DNA of 64,000 nucleotides from Acidaminococcus hominis (GCF_021044795.1 NZ_JAJNOP010000005.1), one strand, 5' to 3'. Shown: positions 8,193-17,039, counted from the first letter of the stretch. The notes: a model not told the origin generated them from the sequence alone. Numbers and translations are program-made.

Positions 8193-8978
8193 ATGAAGAT
8201 GCGACTTTATGGTGCGAAGCTGGGCATCGGCTACGAAAACCGGCTGGTGCTTCAGGATTTTGATATCTCGGTCCAAAAGGGGGAAATTACCACCCTGATT
8301 GGACCCAACGGCAGCGGCAAGTCCACGGTGTTAAAAACCTTGACCCGGCTTTTGGCTTGCCGCAGCGGTACGGTGTTCTGCAACGGGGTGGACCTGCGGC
8401 GGATTCCGTCCAAGGAGTTTGCCCGGCAGGTGGGGGTCTTGCCCCAGCAGCATCTGGTGCCTCCGGGGTTTAAGGTCAAGGACCTGGTCAGCTATGGCCG
8501 GGTGCCCTACCAGAACTGGCATCAGGGCAACTCCCCGGAAGATGAGGCGGCGGTGGAACGGGCCATGCAGGCCACTGGGGTTTGGGGCCTCAGGGATAAA
8601 ACCGTCTACGCCTGCTCTGGGGGAGAGGCCCAGCGGGTGTGGATTGCCACGGTGCTGGCCCAGGAACCGGAAATCCTCTTTCTGGATGAACCCACTACCT
8701 TTTTGGACGTTGCCTACCAATACGAGGTGCTGCAGCTGGTGAAAAAGCTCAACCGGGAGCAGGGCATGGGCGTGGTCATGGTTCTCCATGATTTGGGCCA
8801 GGCCCTGGAAATCAGTGATCGGGTCATCGTCATCAAAAATGGGAAAAAATATGCGGAAGGAACCCCGGAACAGGTGATTACCTCGAAAATGCTTTGGGAG
8901 GTCTACCACGTGGAATGTGAAGTGGTGCGGTTGCCCGGCCGGCGCAAACCCATCTTGGCCTACCGGGAGATTTCGTGA
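8193..8978 (+). CDS. ABC transporter ATPase of heme/iron importer
   Basis: A 261-residue nucleotide-binding subunit of FecE/HmuV type. Walker A GPNGSGKS (about residue 38), signature ACSGGEAQRVW (about 142), Walker B ILFLDEPTTFLD (about 164) and the H-loop VLHDLGQA are intact. The signature has CSGG where LSGG is common. The ATG at 8193 lies very close to AAAGGA, so ATG 8199 (eight bases from it) may be the true start. The stop overlaps the start of the exporter-type gene. With the preceding two genes it makes a complete importer. Confidence 0.88.
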   Translation: MKMRLYGAKLGIGYENRLVLQDFDISVQKGEITTLIGPNGSGKSTVLKTLTRLLACRSGTVFCNGVDLRRIPSKEFARQVGVLPQQHLVPPGFKVKDLVSYGRVPYQNWHQGNSPEDEAAVERAMQATGVWGLRDKTVYACSGGEAQRVWIATVLAQEPEILFLDEPTTFLDVAYQYEVLQLVKKLNREQGMGVVMVLHDLGQALEISDRVIVIKNGKKYAEGTPEQVITSKMLWEVYHVECEVVRLPGRRKPILAYREIS

Positions 8979-10750
8979 TGCCAAGGGGCAGTGCGGCCTG
9001 GCAGCGCTCGGATTTTCGCGCCTTCCTCCACTATTTTGCCCGGTACCGGAAACTGGCCTTTTTTCTGATGCTGGGCGCTGCCGCAGGGGCTGCCCTGGAA
9101 CTGGTGTTTCCCCTGGGGGTCCGGCATATCCTCCATACGGAGCTGCCTAAGGCGGCCTGGCCGCCGGTGCTGCGCTGGTGTATAGGGTTGGGACTGGTTT
9201 ATCTGCTGAACTTTCTGGTACTGTTTGGGGTTTCCTATGGGGGAGGGCTCCTCAGCGCCCAGCTGGAAAATGACCTGCGGCAGGAGCTGTTCCGCCATTT
9301 GCAGACACTGCCCTTTGCCTTCTTTGACAATGCTAAAACCGGCCAGCTGCTGGCTACCCTCACCGGGGATGTGGCGGAAACCGGCGAACTGGCAGCTCGG
9401 CTGCCTGGGGACCTGCTGGTCAGCGTGGTGAGCCTTTTGGGCACCGCCTGTATCCTGCTGTATCTGGACCCTTTGCTGGGCGGCCTTGTGACCCTGCTTA
9501 TGGGCCTTAAAGCTCTCCATACCATTTGGATTAATCTGAAGCTCAAGGCTACTTTCGGTCAGGTCCGGCAGGAATACGGCCACTTGTCCGCCATTGGGGA
9601 AGAAAACCTCAGCGGGGTCCGCATGGTCCGCGCCTCCACCGCAGAGAGCTGGAGCGTCCGGGCCTTTGCCCGGGCTTCCAGGGTCTATTTGGCAGCCCGC
9701 CGCCGGTCCTTTGGCATCCGGTCCTATTTTGGGGCCAGCGTGAACTTTTTCACCAATTCCATCTATTTGGCCATTCTGCTGGCAGGCAGCTGGCAAATCC
9801 AGCGAGGCGCCCTGCTGCTCAGTGACCTGGTGGCGTTCTTCCTCTATGTGGGCGTCTTTATTAAACCTGTGATGAAGCTGGTGCTTTTTGTGGAAACGTA
9901 CCAGCAAAGTATGGCCGGGTTCCGGCGCTTTCGGGCCCTGATGGGCGAGGCGGCTGAGGACCAGGAGCCGCTGCCGGAACTGCCGCCGGTGCAGGGAAAA
10001 ATAGAATTTCGAGATGTGTCATTTGGGTACCACCCGGGAAACCCCGTGCTCCAGCACATTTCCCTGGTGATTCAGCCCGGGGAAAAGGTGGCATTTGTCG
10101 GTCCCACCGGTACCGGCAAAAGTACCCTGATCAGTCTGCTGCTGCGCTTTTATGAGCCCCAGTCGGGCAGCATCCTGGTAGACGGCCGGGATATTTCCCA
10201 ATATTCCCGCCGCAGTCTGCGCCGGCAAATTGCCCTGGTGCAGCAGGACGTATTTCTTTTTTCCGACTCGGTGTGGCACAACCTGGTGTACGGTACTTTT
10301 GAATGCAGTGAAGAAGAAGTCTGCCGGGCTGCAGAGGCGGCCAGAGCCCTGGACTTCATCCGGCAGCTGCCGGAACAATTTGCTACAGAAATTGGCGAAC
10401 GGGGCATCAAGCTTTCCGGGGGTCAGCGCCAGCGGCTGGCCCTGGCCCGAGCCTTTTTGAAGAATGGCGCCATCGTGGTGCTGGACGAGGCCACCTCGGC
10501 CTTGGACAACATTACGGAAGCCCAGATTCAGGGAGAATTGCAGCGGCTGAGCCGGGGCAAGACCACCCTGATGATTGCCCACCGACTGAGCACCGTGGCC
10601 CAGGCTGACACCATTGTGGTGCTGGACCAGGGCCGCATTGTGGAAAAGGGCAGCCCAGCGGAGCTGCTGACCCGCAAAGGCGCCTATTACCGGCTTTGGC
10701 AAAAGGAAACCGGAAAGCTGGAAGAAAAGGAAAGAAGGAGACAAAAATGA
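8978..10750 (+). CDS. Exporter-type ABC half-transporter within the heme operon
   Basis: A 590-residue fusion of a six-helix transmembrane domain (residues about 25-300) and an ATPase domain (about 340-575), the MsbA-like exporter type. Walker A GPTGTGKST, signature LSGGQRQRLALARAF, Walker B IVVLDEATSALD and H-loop IAHRLSTV are intact. ATG 8978 overlaps the preceding stop; a GTG three bases earlier is also possible. As a half-transporter it would work as a homodimer. Its place between the importer ATPase and ExbB, with overlaps on both sides, argues for a role in heme handling, such as export of excess heme or of the linear tetrapyrrole product. That role is inference. Confidence 0.8.
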   Translation: MPRGSAAWQRSDFRAFLHYFARYRKLAFFLMLGAAAGAALELVFPLGVRHILHTELPKAAWPPVLRWCIGLGLVYLLNFLVLFGVSYGGGLLSAQLENDLRQELFRHLQTLPFAFFDNAKTGQLLATLTGDVAETGELAARLPGDLLVSVVSLLGTACILLYLDPLLGGLVTLLMGLKALHTIWINLKLKATFGQVRQEYGHLSAIGEENLSGVRMVRASTAESWSVRAFARASRVYLAARRRSFGIRSYFGASVNFFTNSIYLAILLAGSWQIQRGALLLSDLVAFFLYVGVFIKPVMKLVLFVETYQQSMAGFRRFRALMGEAAEDQEPLPELPPVQGKIEFRDVSFGYHPGNPVLQHISLVIQPGEKVAFVGPTGTGKSTLISLLLRFYEPQSGSILVDGRDISQYSRRSLRRQIALVQQDVFLFSDSVWHNLVYGTFECSEEEVCRAAEAARALDFIRQLPEQFATEIGERGIKLSGGQRQRLALARAFLKNGAIVVLDEATSALDNITEAQIQGELQRLSRGKTTLMIAHRLSTVAQADTIVVLDQGRIVEKGSPAELLTRKGAYYRLWQKETGKLEEKERRRQK

Positions 10751-11406
10751 ACATCTTTGCGGTAGGTTTGGATTACTTTATCAAAGGCGGCTGGGTCATG
10801 TACCCCTTGCTGCTATGTTCCTTGGCTGCCGTGGCCATTGGCGTGGAACGCTTCCTGTTCTTTCGGAAGGCGGACAGCGGCCGGGCGTTTACCAAGGGCT
10901 TTTGCCGCTATATCGAAAATAATGACTGGGACCATGCCAAGGCTTTGGCCGACCATACCCAGGGAGAAATTGCCAAACTGGCCACCATTGTCATGGACCG
11001 GCACGACAATTACGAGTACCTGGAAAACTTCATCAGCTACCGAACAGAACGGGCCCTGGACAAGTTCGAAAAGAACCTGCCCTACCTGAGCATCATCGTG
11101 ACCCTGTCCCCGGTGCTGGGGCTCTTGGGTACGGTAACCGGCATGATGGGCGCCTTCAACAACCTGACCCAGCGCATGGCCAACCCCATGTCCGTTACGG
11201 CAGGGCTGGCCGAAGCGCTGATTACCACCGTGTTTGGCCTGTGCATCTCCATTGTGGCCGTTTGCTTCCACGGGTATTTTGAGCGGCGGATGAAGCTGCT
11301 GACCCTGAACCTGGAAGAAATGGGCAATACCCTCCTGGAAGCCGTCCGGAAAAAGACGGAAAGGGAAACCCCGGAACTGATGCAAGGGGGCAGAAGACGG
11401 GCATGA
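10747..11406 (+). CDS. exbB: ExbB/TolQ proton channel subunit
   Basis: A 219-residue MotA/TolQ/ExbB-family inner-membrane protein. The start at 10747 follows AGAAGGAG and overlaps the preceding stop (ATGA). Three membrane segments are visible (about residues 18-36, 110-135 and 155-180). The conserved segment LGLLGTVTGMMGAFNN in the second helix and ITTVFGLCISIVAV in the third are typical. With ExbD and TonB it couples proton flow to TonB-dependent receptors, here presumably the two receptors of this locus. It overlaps exbD by four bases. Confidence 0.9.
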   Translation: MNIFAVGLDYFIKGGWVMYPLLLCSLAAVAIGVERFLFFRKADSGRAFTKGFCRYIENNDWDHAKALADHTQGEIAKLATIVMDRHDNYEYLENFISYRTERALDKFEKNLPYLSIIVTLSPVLGLLGTVTGMMGAFNNLTQRMANPMSVTAGLAEALITTVFGLCISIVAVCFHGYFERRMKLLTLNLEEMGNTLLEAVRKKTERETPELMQGGRRRA

Positions 11407-11825
11407 TCAAGCTGAAAAATCGCAAGAAACAGGAAATCGGGATTATGATCAGTCCCATGATTGATATGAGCTTTCTGCTGCTGGTTTTCTTCGTGGTCAG
11501 CACCATGAGCATGAGCGAAGTGAAAACCGTTCCCGTCCAGCTGCCGGCAGCCTCCCAGGTGCAGCTCCAGCAAAGCAGCCAGTTTGCCGTGACGGTAAAG
11601 GCGGATGGCAGCCTCTATTTGGGTACCACCCCCATTACCCAGGACACTCTTTTGGCCCAGGCCAAAGCCCAGGCCGCCCAAAATCCCAATTTTTCCCTGG
11701 TGATTTATGGGGACGGCAAGGTCCCCTACGAGGCCATCATCCACCTGCTGGATTCCTGCAAGCAGGCGGGCATTACCCGGGTGGGACTGGCGGCAGAACA
11801 GGCGGCGCCCCATGCAGCTCAATAA
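11403..11825 (+). CDS. exbD: ExbD/TolR-type proton channel subunit
   Basis: A 140-residue protein with one N-terminal membrane segment and the conserved channel aspartate in SPMIDMSFLLLVFFVV (about residues 17-32). The periplasmic domain contains ADGSLYLG and the C-terminal IYGDGKVPYEAIIHLLDSC typical of ExbD. It overlaps exbB by four bases and tonB by 14 bases. Confidence 0.9.
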   Translation: MIKLKNRKKQEIGIMISPMIDMSFLLLVFFVVSTMSMSEVKTVPVQLPAASQVQLQQSSQFAVTVKADGSLYLGTTPITQDTLLAQAKAQAAQNPNFSLVIYGDGKVPYEAIIHLLDSCKQAGITRVGLAAEQAAPHAAQ

Positions 11826-12543
11826 TTGCCAAAAGGGCATTACCGTTTCCCTGGGAGCCCATCTGCTGGTCTTTGTGCTGCTGGGCCTGGCAGGCTGGCA
11901 GAGCTGGGAGAGCCGGCAGCAGGATAACCGCATTTATACCGTACAGATTGTTTCCGGCGGAGTGCCGGGAGCAAAAAGCGGCGGTGGCACGGCGGCAGCC
12001 TTACCGGCCCAGCCCAGCCAGGCTGTGAGCAGACCCCAGGTGCACCCCAGCAGTGAGCTTCCTCTGCCGGGAGCCCCACTAGCCCCTGCGGCAAACGCTT
12101 CTGCACCCCTGGAGGCTCCGGAACCTGCGGGCGCAGCCGCAGGCTCCAGCACCGGCACAGGTACCGGTACGGGAACGGGCTCTGGTACCGAAACCGGCAG
12201 CGGGGACGGCAGCGGCACAGGAGAAGGCACGGGAGGTGGCGGCCCCAGCTTTGATGTGGACGCCATCCAGCCCGACGTTTCTCCGGAGCTTTTGAGCTCC
12301 GTTCCGGCTGCCTATCCGGAGCAGCTACGGAGCTACGGCATCCAGGGCAGCGTCCGGGTGCAGCTGGTGGTGGGCAAGGACGGTTCGGTGGAAACGGCCT
12401 CCGTGATTGCCAGCTCCGGCTACGGGCTCATGGACCAGGCGGCCCTTGACGCCGCCTATGGGTATACCTTCAGCCCGGCCTACAAGGAAGGCATTCCGGT
12501 GCGGTGCTACGCCACCCGGACTTTCCGGTTTTATTTGCATTAA
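11812..12543 (+). CDS. tonB: TonB-family energy transducer with a Gly/Thr/Ser linker
   Basis: A 243-residue protein. ATG 11812 lies inside the end of exbD and gives an N-terminal anchor (about residues 9-26) with the Ser-His positions (SLGAHLLVF) that contact ExbB. The C-terminal TonB domain is intact: AYPEQLRSYGIQGSVRVQLV, VETASVIASSGYGLMDQAAL and a final Phe-Arg-Phe-Tyr-Leu-His. The periplasmic linker is unusual: the stretch encoded at about 12140-12245 is almost entirely Gly, Thr and Ser in GT and GS repeats, not the usual Pro-Lys/Pro-Glu. It is the only energy transducer seen near the two receptors. Confidence 0.88.
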   Translation: MQLNNCQKGITVSLGAHLLVFVLLGLAGWQSWESRQQDNRIYTVQIVSGGVPGAKSGGGTAAALPAQPSQAVSRPQVHPSSELPLPGAPLAPAANASAPLEAPEPAGAAAGSSTGTGTGTGTGSGTETGSGDGSGTGEGTGGGGPSFDVDAIQPDVSPELLSSVPAAYPEQLRSYGIQGSVRVQLVVGKDGSVETASVIASSGYGLMDQAALDAAYGYTFSPAYKEGIPVRCYATRTFRFYLH

Positions 12544-12660
12544 TTGCTTTATTTGGATTATGGGATTTCGCCTGGCAGGTCTGGGGAGTGGGCCTGCCGC
12601 TAAAGGCAGTCTATATAGCACAATGCGGGAGCCTGACTTATAATGCACTGATAAAGGAGA

Positions 12661-14640
12661 ATGATGATGGATAAACAACGGATGACCCGGCAAATTGTCT
12701 TGGCCTTGTGCCTGGGGGTGGCAGCAGGAGGCGCGCAGTTGGGGATTGCCCAGGCCGCTGCTGCAGAAACGGAGGACCTGGAAGCCTATGATCTGGGCGA
12801 AACAGTGGTAACCGCTACCAAGACAAAACTGGCTGAGAAAAAAGTGCCTATGTCTACGCAGGTCATTACGCAAAAAGAAATCAAAGAAACAGGTGCCTAT
12901 AATGTCCGGGACGTGCTGAAAACCCTGGCCGGCCTCAATGTGATGGAAGCCGGCATGACCGGCAACATGGTGTCCATCCGGGGCATGGGAACTTCTTCCA
13001 CCCTGATCCTGGTAGATGGCCGTCGGATGTCCGGGGAGGACTCTGGCAGCACCATGAACGTGTACGAACTGAACCGGGTCAACCTCCAGGACGTGGAGCG
13101 TATCGAAGTGATCCGGGGCTCCGGCTCCGGCCTGTACGGCAGTGATGCTATGGGCGGGGTTATCAATATCATCACCAAGAAGAACCAGAAGGAAGGCGGT
13201 TACGCCGGCACCCAGCTGGGCTCCCGGGAAAGCTCCGTCTACGGGGGCTATTCCACCGGGGATGTAGGCAAGCTGAACCTGAATTTCAACTACAACCTGA
13301 CGGAAATCCGTAAGCAGGACGAAAACGGCGATACCAATATGTACGGGCCCAAACGGTACTTCAATTTCCAGGGCAATTACCGGTTCAACGACCACAGCGG
13401 CCTGGACTTTGGGGCTTCCTTCCTGAAAGAACAATACCGCTCCCTGACCCTGGGTACCACCTCCGCCAGCGATATGACGGAATGGTACGACAACAACCGG
13501 GCGGATTACCATGTGAAGTATTACGGCTTCGACAAGAAGAACGATTACGAAATCCAAACCTACTACAACCGGCTGGGGAAGGAATCCCGGAAACGGACCA
13601 GCAGCGCCTGGCAGGACTTTGACCACGCCAAGTATGAAACCTTTGTGGTAGAAGGGAAAAATACCTACCGGCCCAACACCCAGCATACCCTGACCTACGG
13701 GGCGGAGTACCGGAAACAGAAGGCTGGGGGCACCCGCCTGGGGGCAGGGGCCAGCAATCCCTATACGGAAACGTACCTGGGCATGAGCAAGACCTATTCT
13801 TCTGCCAGCGTGGAATCCTACGCCGCCTATTTGCAGGATGAATGGCAGCTGTCGGATAAGCTGTTCTTTGTGCCCAGCATCCGCTTTGACCATCACGAAA
13901 GCTTTGGCGGGGAATGGTCGCCCCGGGCCGGCCTGACCTACAATCTGAGCCAGAATGCCCGCATCAAGACCAACTATGGCTTTGGCTACCGGGCTCCCAG
14001 CATTTTTGAATTGTACTCCCACATGGACCGGAATATGGGCCGGATGCAGGTACAGGTTTGGGGCAACAGCGAACTGGAAGCCGAGAAATCCCGGACCTTC
14101 GATATTGGCCTGGAAGCCGAGAAGGGCAAGAGCACGGGCAAACTCACCTATTTCCACAACAAGATCAGCAATATGATCGACAGCGAGTTCCTGGGCCGCT
14201 TTGGCCGGGCAGTCCGGTACCGTTACGTGAACATCAACAAGGCGGTGATGGACGGTGTAGAAGGGGAATACGGCTACCGCTTCGACAAGCATTGGGATGT
14301 CAAGCTGAACTTTACCTACTTGGACGCCAAAGACGGCAACACCAACGCCCGGCTTACCGGCCACGCCCGGATGAACGGACTGGTGGAGTTAAACTGGACC
14401 GACGCCAAACCCAATCCCTGGACTGCTTCCCTGTACAATATGTGGTATAAGGACTACCTGGATGGGGAAGGCAAGAATTATACCTACAGTACCACCAACT
14501 TTGTGGTGACCAAGGACCTGAACAAGAACACCCATATTTACGCCGGGGTGGACAACCTGTTCAACAAGACCTTCTCCTACGAGGATGCGTTCTCCATTTA
14601 CGGGCGCACCTGGAGAGCAGGCGTGGAATTCAAATTCTAA
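12661..14640 (+). CDS. TonB-dependent outer-membrane receptor 2, probable heme receptor
   Basis: A 659-residue receptor clearly paralogous to the one at 3952 along its entire length, with long identical blocks in plug and barrel. Signal peptide ends near AQAAAAET; TonB-box-like ETVVTATKT; plug GMGTSSTLILVDGRR; C-terminal Phe. YRAPS at about residue 443, His at about 454 (ELYSHMDRN) and NSELEAEKS again resemble the heme receptor box. The divergent stretches (after LGTTSASDM, around GRMQVQVWG, around SEFLGRFGR) probably lie in extracellular loops, suggesting different ligands such as free heme versus a hemoprotein. The start follows AAAGGAGA; three consecutive Met candidates (12661, 12664 and a nearby third) exist. 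Confidence 0.85.
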   Translation: MMMDKQRMTRQIVLALCLGVAAGGAQLGIAQAAAAETEDLEAYDLGETVVTATKTKLAEKKVPMSTQVITQKEIKETGAYNVRDVLKTLAGLNVMEAGMTGNMVSIRGMGTSSTLILVDGRRMSGEDSGSTMNVYELNRVNLQDVERIEVIRGSGSGLYGSDAMGGVINIITKKNQKEGGYAGTQLGSRESSVYGGYSTGDVGKLNLNFNYNLTEIRKQDENGDTNMYGPKRYFNFQGNYRFNDHSGLDFGASFLKEQYRSLTLGTTSASDMTEWYDNNRADYHVKYYGFDKKNDYEIQTYYNRLGKESRKRTSSAWQDFDHAKYETFVVEGKNTYRPNTQHTLTYGAEYRKQKAGGTRLGAGASNPYTETYLGMSKTYSSASVESYAAYLQDEWQLSDKLFFVPSIRFDHHESFGGEWSPRAGLTYNLSQNARIKTNYGFGYRAPSIFELYSHMDRNMGRMQVQVWGNSELEAEKSRTFDIGLEAEKGKSTGKLTYFHNKISNMIDSEFLGRFGRAVRYRYVNINKAVMDGVEGEYGYRFDKHWDVKLNFTYLDAKDGNTNARLTGHARMNGLVELNWTDAKPNPWTASLYNMWYKDYLDGEGKNYTYSTTNFVVTKDLNKNTHIYAGVDNLFNKTFSYEDAFSIYGRTWRAGVEFKF

Positions 14641-14651
14641 GGAGGCTATTG

Positions 14652-15176
14652 ATGAAAAGCATCGTTTTATATTCTTCTCGGACCGGAAATACCAAAATGG
14701 TGGCAGAGGCCATTGCCTCTGCCCTGCCCAAGGGCACACCCTGCCTGGATATCCAGAAATTGCAGGAGCCCCTGGACGCCTACGACTGCGTGTTCATGGG
14801 CTACTGGGTGGATAAGGGAACGGCGGACGCTGCCTCCCAAAAGGTCCTGGCCCAGCTGCACAACCCCCATGTGGCCCTGTTTGCCACCCTGGGCGCCAAC
14901 CCCAAAGGGGAGCATGCGATGAAATGCCTGGAAAACGGCGCCGCCCTGCTGCCTCCAGGCCAAAAACCGGAAGCCTGCTTCATCTGCCAGGGGAAAGTGG
15001 ACCCCAAGCTCATTGAAGCCATGTACCAGCGCTTTCCGCCGGAAAGCCTCCACGGCAGAAATCCTGCCAGCGAGGCCCGGCATAAGGCTGCCTCCACCCA
15101 TCCGGACGCCACGGATCTGAGAGATGCAGCGGCTTTTGCCCGGGAGGTGCTGCTGTCCATCCAGGCGGGGAACTAA
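14652..15176 (+). CDS. Flavodoxin-family protein linked to heme utilisation
   Basis: A 174-residue flavodoxin-like protein. The phosphate-binding loop YSSRTGNTKMVAEAI is at residues 7-21, and the W-containing loop FMGYWVDKGTAD near residue 52 would face FMN. I start at ATG 14652, six bases after GGAGG, rather than the TTG at 14649. It lies between receptor 2 (11 bp) and the ChuW gene (9 bp). Flavodoxins are established partners of radical SAM enzymes, supplying electrons. Comparable hmu operons in Fusobacterium encode a flavodoxin next to the HmuW enzyme, so this protein may reduce ChuW or act on the tetrapyrrole directly. Confidence 0.78.
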   Translation: MKSIVLYSSRTGNTKMVAEAIASALPKGTPCLDIQKLQEPLDAYDCVFMGYWVDKGTADAASQKVLAQLHNPHVALFATLGANPKGEHAMKCLENGAALLPPGQKPEACFICQGKVDPKLIEAMYQRFPPESLHGRNPASEARHKAASTHPDATDLRDAAAFAREVLLSIQAGN

Positions 15177-15185
15177 GGAGGAATT

Positions 15186-16583
15186 ATGGACCTGAAAAGC
15201 TATTTTAATCAGCTGACAACCAAGGAGCGGGAACTGCAATTTGGACGCAAGGCCGCAGACCCTCTGCGGCACGCCTTTGACGTGAAACGGGTGGTGCACG
15301 CCGGGATGAACGGGGAAATGGTGCCGCCGCCCCTGGCCCAAAAGACCTGGCAGGACCTGATGCACCAGAAAGTCCCGGGACATCCCACCCAAATGGCCTA
15401 TTTCCATATTCCTTTCTGCAAAACCAAATGCCTGTACTGCGGCTTCTTCCAGAACGGAACGGACCAGGCGGCAGAAGATGCCTATATCAAACGGTTGATT
15501 CGGGAAATCGAAATGGATGCTGCCCTGCCCAGACTCAGCGGAGCGCCTATTCAGGCCGTGTTCATTGGGGGCGGTACGCCCACCTCCCTGTCTCCGGAAA
15601 ATGCCGGCCGGCTGCTGTCCACCATCCAGAACTGCCTGCCCCTGGCCAACGATTATGAGCTGACCCTGGAAGGGCGGATCCACGACCTGGTGCCGGAAAA
15701 AATGGACATGTGGTTTAAAAACGGGGTGAACCGGATGTCCCTGGGGGTCCAGTCCTTCAATACGGAGGTGCGCCGGGCCGTGGGCCGGCTGGATGACCGG
15801 GAGGAAGTGCTGCGCCGGCTGCAAACCCTGTCCTCCTATAACCAGTGCTCGGTGGTCATCGACCTGATGTACGGCCTGCCCCTGCAAACCCAGGAGGTCT
15901 GGGAGGACGACGTGAAGACCCTGGTGGACTCCGGCATTGACGGGGCGGACCTGTACCAGCTGGACGTATTTGAACAAAGCGACCTCCACGTGTACATCCA
16001 AAAGGGCAAGCTGCCCCCGGCGGCCACCACCCAGGAGCAGTCCGCCATGTTCTCCTTTGGCAAAAACTATCTGGAAGCCCAGGGCTACAAGCGGCTGAGC
16101 TACTGCCACTGGGCAAGGAACAACCGGGAACGGAGCCTGTACAATACCCAGGCCCGCTGCGGAACTCACCTGTTCCCCTTTGGCTGCGGGGCAGGGGGCC
16201 ATGTGGACGGCCTTTCCACCATGCTGGAGCGCCGGCTGCCGGCCTACCAGGCCGCCATTGACCAGGGGAGAAAACCCCTGATGTTCCTGATGCGCCAGTC
16301 CCCCTATGCCCCTTTGGCAGAAGTGATTATGGGGCAGATGAACCAAAGCCGGCTGGACCTGCAAAAGCTGATTCGGATGGAACCCCGGCTGAAGGGCCTG
16401 GAATTTTTGGGCTCCCTGTGGGAGGAATATGGCCTGTGGCAGGATAACGGCTACCTGTACCAGCTGACGGAAGCAGGGCAGTTCTGGCAGGTAAATATGA
16501 CCCAGACCCTGTTGGAGAGCGTGGAACATCTCCTGGGTGGTTCCAGCCAAATTCACCAGAAAAAAGTGGCCGCCCAGGGCTGA
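15186..16583 (+). CDS. hutW: ChuW/HutW-type radical SAM heme-degrading enzyme (anaerobilin synthase)
   Basis: A 465-residue radical SAM enzyme with the cluster motif CKTKCLYC (Cys 78, 82, 85) in HIPFCKTKCLYCGFFQNG, the SAM-binding GGGTPTSLS near residue 125, and RMSLGVQSFN near residue 182. These are shared with HemN/HemW relatives. The extra N-terminal region (DPLRHAFDVKRVVHAGMNG) and C-terminal part match ChuW/HutW, which opens heme without oxygen to a linear tetrapyrrole and frees iron. That activity is established for E. coli ChuW; here it is assigned by similarity and by the surrounding heme-uptake genes. It is the last gene of the operon; no strong terminator is visible before the tRNA promoter. 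Confidence 0.85.
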   Translation: MDLKSYFNQLTTKERELQFGRKAADPLRHAFDVKRVVHAGMNGEMVPPPLAQKTWQDLMHQKVPGHPTQMAYFHIPFCKTKCLYCGFFQNGTDQAAEDAYIKRLIREIEMDAALPRLSGAPIQAVFIGGGTPTSLSPENAGRLLSTIQNCLPLANDYELTLEGRIHDLVPEKMDMWFKNGVNRMSLGVQSFNTEVRRAVGRLDDREEVLRRLQTLSSYNQCSVVIDLMYGLPLQTQEVWEDDVKTLVDSGIDGADLYQLDVFEQSDLHVYIQKGKLPPAATTQEQSAMFSFGKNYLEAQGYKRLSYCHWARNNRERSLYNTQARCGTHLFPFGCGAGGHVDGLSTMLERRLPAYQAAIDQGRKPLMFLMRQSPYAPLAEVIMGQMNQSRLDLQKLIRMEPRLKGLEFLGSLWEEYGLWQDNGYLYQLTEAGQFWQVNMTQTLLESVEHLLGGSSQIHQKKVAAQG

Positions 16584-16627
16584 TTTTCCGCCCCCTGAAA
16601 AATCTTAAAAAAAGTTTTAAAAAGTTG

Positions 16628-16656
16628 TTGACAGAAACCCCCATCTCTTATATAAT
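16628..16656 (+). promoter_or_regulatory. Consensus promoter of the tRNA cluster
   Basis: Perfect TTGACA (16628-16633) and perfect TATAAT (16651-16656) are separated by 17 bp, 29 bp before tRNA-Asn. Confidence 0.9.
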
Positions 16657-16685
16657 ACTTTTTGCAACGCACTAGCGATGCAAAT

Positions 16686-16760
16686 TCCCCGATAGCTCAA
16701 TGGTAGAGCACTCGACTGTTAATCGAGTTGTTGTAAGTTCGAGTCTTACTCGGGGAGCCA
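16686..16760 (+). tRNA. tRNA-Asn (GTT)
   Basis: Acceptor stem TCCCCGA/TCGGGGA, anticodon loop with GTT flanked by CTCGA/TCGAG, T-loop GTTCGAGTC, and encoded CCA at 16758-16760. Confidence 0.97.
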
Positions 16761-16762
16761 AT

Positions 16763-16837
16763 GGCCGGATGGTCAAGCGGTTAAGACACCGCCCTTTCAC
16801 GGCGGTATCGGGGGTTCGATTCCCCCTCCGGTCACCA
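16763..16837 (+). tRNA. tRNA-Glu (TTC)
   Basis: Acceptor GGCCGGA/TCCGGTC, anticodon stem CCGCC/GGCGG with loop CTTTCAC giving TTC, T-arm GGGGGTTCGATTCCCCC, encoded CCA. Confidence 0.97.
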
Positions 16838-16844
16838 TTTTCCC

Positions 16845-16920
16845 GGGCGATTAGCTCAGCTGGGAGAGCGTCTGCCTTACAAGCAGAATGTCGGCAGTTC
16901 GATCCTGTCATCGCCCACCA
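16845..16920 (+). tRNA. tRNA-Val (TAC)
   Basis: Acceptor GGGCGAT/ATCGCCC, anticodon TAC in CTGCCTTACAAGCAG, encoded CCA at the end. Confidence 0.97.
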
Positions 16921-16954
16921 TTTTTTTTTGTAAAAACTGCAAAGTGATTGACGA

Positions 16955-17031
16955 CGGGGCGTAGCTCAGTTTGGTAGAGCACCTGCCTTGGGAGCAGGGG
17001 GTCGTAGGTTCAAATCCTGTCGCTCCGACCA
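16955..17031 (+). tRNA. tRNA-Pro (TGG)
   Basis: Acceptor CGGGGCG/CGCTCCG, anticodon TGG in CCTGCCTTGGGAGCAGG, T-loop GGTTCAAATCC, encoded CCA. Confidence 0.97.
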
Positions 17032-17039
17032 CATTATGT

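Noticed and set aside
12325..14364. A 679-codon minus-strand frame over receptor 2
   Set aside because: Antisense shadow of the receptor gene; low-complexity product without motifs.
16672..16933. Short frames across the tRNA cluster
   Set aside because: They lie on the tRNA genes themselves and are typical spurious calls.
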